NCBI GenBank assembly: GCA_938092125.1
Contig: CALKMQ010000205.1
Coordinates: 1-22,967 of the forward strand
Origin: an uncultured bacterium
GTDB taxonomy: Bacteria; Fidelibacterota; Marinisomatia; Marinisomatales; UBA1611
Reading direction: 5' to 3'
DNA: 22,967 nt
Shown: positions 22,163 to 22,967 of the stretch, piece after piece
Position numbering within the stretch: position 1 is the first letter of the stretch
How the letters are laid out: every line of letters starts with the position of its first letter
Position numbers and translations under genes: made by a program
Notes under the pieces: generated by a model
Database searches by the model: none
The model's input: only the letters and a program-made list of their open reading frames with translations
What the model was told of the DNA's origin: nothing

Positions 22163-22594
22163 TTACTTAAGATTGATATTCTTAAATAATTTAACAACTT
22201 TTTCATAACACATAGGTAAAGAGACAGTGCTCTCAACTTTAGGGATGTCAATAATATCCCAATATTCAAATTTATATTTTGATAACTTTAGATTTGCATC
22301 TACCATCGGTTTATGCTCCTTTTTATCCATGCAAATTATTTTATAATAATCTTCTAACATTATATCGTCAATATGCATTGAGCGCTCTTTTGGACGAATT
22401 GGTTTAATATTAAAAGACTCAAGCTGTTCTAGAGCTGGATAATATATTTCTCTATAACTAAAGTCACCTACTCTTAGGCCAGCAGAAAACGCTCGATATT
22501 CTTTATTATCTTGAATGGCTAGATGATTAAAAACTTCCTCAGCAAATCTGCTGCGATGAATATTAGCAGTACATACAAATAATATTTTTTTCAT
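22163..22594 (-). CDS. Low-molecular-weight protein tyrosine phosphatase-like protein
   Basis: A 143-residue protein whose N-terminus MKKILFVCTANIHRSRFAEE holds the CX5R phosphate-binding loop, with nucleophile Cys8 and Arg14. In classical enzymes the loop reads C.GN.CRS; here it is CTANIHRS, so the Gly and second Cys are replaced, a divergence seen in arsenate-reductase-like and ribosomal-protein phosphatase relatives. FSAGL near 36-40 is conserved. A general-acid Asp is likely within WDIIDIP (Asp113 or Asp116). It could act on phosphotyrosine or phosphoarginine proteins, or on arsenate. It is co-directional and almost contiguous with the unknown 99-residue gene. Confidence 0.8.
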   Translation of the reverse strand: MKKILFVCTANIHRSRFAEEVFNHLAIQDNKEYRAFSAGLRVGDFSYREIYYPALEQLESFNIKPIRPKERSMHIDDIMLEDYYKIICMDKKEHKPMVDANLKLSKYKFEYWDIIDIPKVESTVSLPMCYEKVVKLFKNINLK

Positions 22595-22609
22595 GGTAAT
22601 TACTTTTCC

Positions 22610-22967
22610 TTACTTTGCGAAAATCAGTTTTTTTGTTGATGAAATATTACTTGTTTTAATTTTGTAAAAATATATTCCTGATGAAACAATATCATTAAAA
22701 TCATTCGTCCCATCCCATTTTAAAACAGTAGTCCCGGCATTCTTGTAACCCACAAATAAATTTTTGATGGTTCTTCCATTTATGTCAAAAATATTGACAG
22801 ATATATTTCCAGGATTAAATAAAGTGAAAGGAATCTGTGTCAGGCCATTAAATGGATTTGGAAAATTTTGACTTAATTTGAATGTAACTGGCTGGACATC
22901 CTTTTCAGTCGAAAGATAATTCAATATTATAGCATTAATATCATTAGGAATTCCTGATGTTATATTT
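22610..22967 (-). CDS. C-terminal part of a secreted protein with FCB sorting domain
   Basis: The frame is open from the right edge to the stop at 22610; the 5' part lies outside the window. About 118 residues are visible. From QNFPNPFNG, through IFDINGRTIKNL, TTVLKWDGTNDF and SGIYFYKIK, to KKLIFAK, it is the C-terminal sorting/FlgD-like domain that in Bacteroidota and Marinimicrobia directs proteins to the cell surface (type IX-like secretion). A TTG at 22924 could be mistaken for a start, but the frame continues upstream without a stop. The passenger domain is unknown. Confidence 0.85.
   Translation of the reverse strand, partial: NITSGIPNDINAIILNYLSTEKDVQPVTFKLSQNFPNPFNGLTQIPFTLFNPGNISVNIFDINGRTIKNLFVGYKNAGTTVLKWDGTNDFNDIVSSGIYFYKIKTSNISSTKKLIFAK

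Noticed and set aside
1..22967. CRISPR arrays, tRNA or rRNA genes, insertion sequences
   Set aside because: No regularly spaced repeats, cloverleaf or rRNA-like stretches, or transposase-like frames were seen; a tRNAscan-SE or Infernal run would be decisive for RNA genes.

Overview
The window is strongly AT-rich and looks like a free-living marine bacterium of the FCB superphylum, most plausibly a Marinimicrobia (SAR406)-type lineage. Two proteins end in a C-terminal 'PNPFN...GIYFY...K' module typical of FCB secreted proteins. Other hints are a PSCyt1-like cytochrome c domain, many small outer-membrane or lipoproteins, and a photolyase/DUF2237/DUF2805/CPXCG cluster. The taxonomy is inferred from protein style only. 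I saw no rRNA, tRNA, insertion sequence or CRISPR array.

Layout. Bases 1-4402 are minus-strand: an EamA transporter overlapping an unknown membrane protein, an RNase D-like exonuclease, a PAF-acetylhydrolase-like lipoprotein and a LamG lipoprotein cut by the window edge. A plus-strand GH20 hexosaminidase follows. Next come a secreted hypothetical and a NatA/NatB-type ABC exporter (minus), then DUF6580 and HIT (plus), CysS (minus), YidD (plus) and a DoxX-like protein (minus). Bases 11.8-14.9 kb hold a small outer-membrane barrel behind a Fur-box-like palindrome and an intrinsic terminator, a cytochrome c/sorting-domain protein with a non-canonical start, a Bax inhibitor-1 protein overlapped by a 43-residue membrane peptide, and TauE. 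After a 492-bp AT-rich gap comes the most interesting gene. The rest comprises GIY-YIG, a membrane protein, CIA30 and Nudix genes, a histone-deacetylase-fold enzyme, a photolyase, DUF2237/DUF2805/CPXCG proteins, a low-molecular-weight phosphatase and a sorting-domain C-terminus at the right edge.

Main discovery. The gene at 15402-16412 is a signal-peptide-bearing, probably outer-membrane protein whose frame is interrupted by exactly two TGA codons, three codons apart (15456-15458 and 15465-15467), right at the predicted mature N-terminus (Q-U-A-L-U-G). Eleven nucleotides after the second TGA lies a small hairpin, GCUUCCAGGUGGCAGC. Counted from the UGA, it matches the E. coli fdhF SECIS at U17, U18, A21, G22, G23 and U24. 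I read this as a bacterial selenoprotein with a UxxU redox or metal-binding motif in a secreted outer-membrane protein, a family I do not recognise. Conventional calling would start the gene about 90 codons late and miss the signal peptide and the selenocysteines.

Second, the cytochrome c/sorting-domain gene (12587-13258) has no ATG, GTG or TTG before its signal peptide and CxxCH motif. An ATA codon sits exactly where the start should be, 5 nt after a GAGGTG Shine-Dalgarno sequence.
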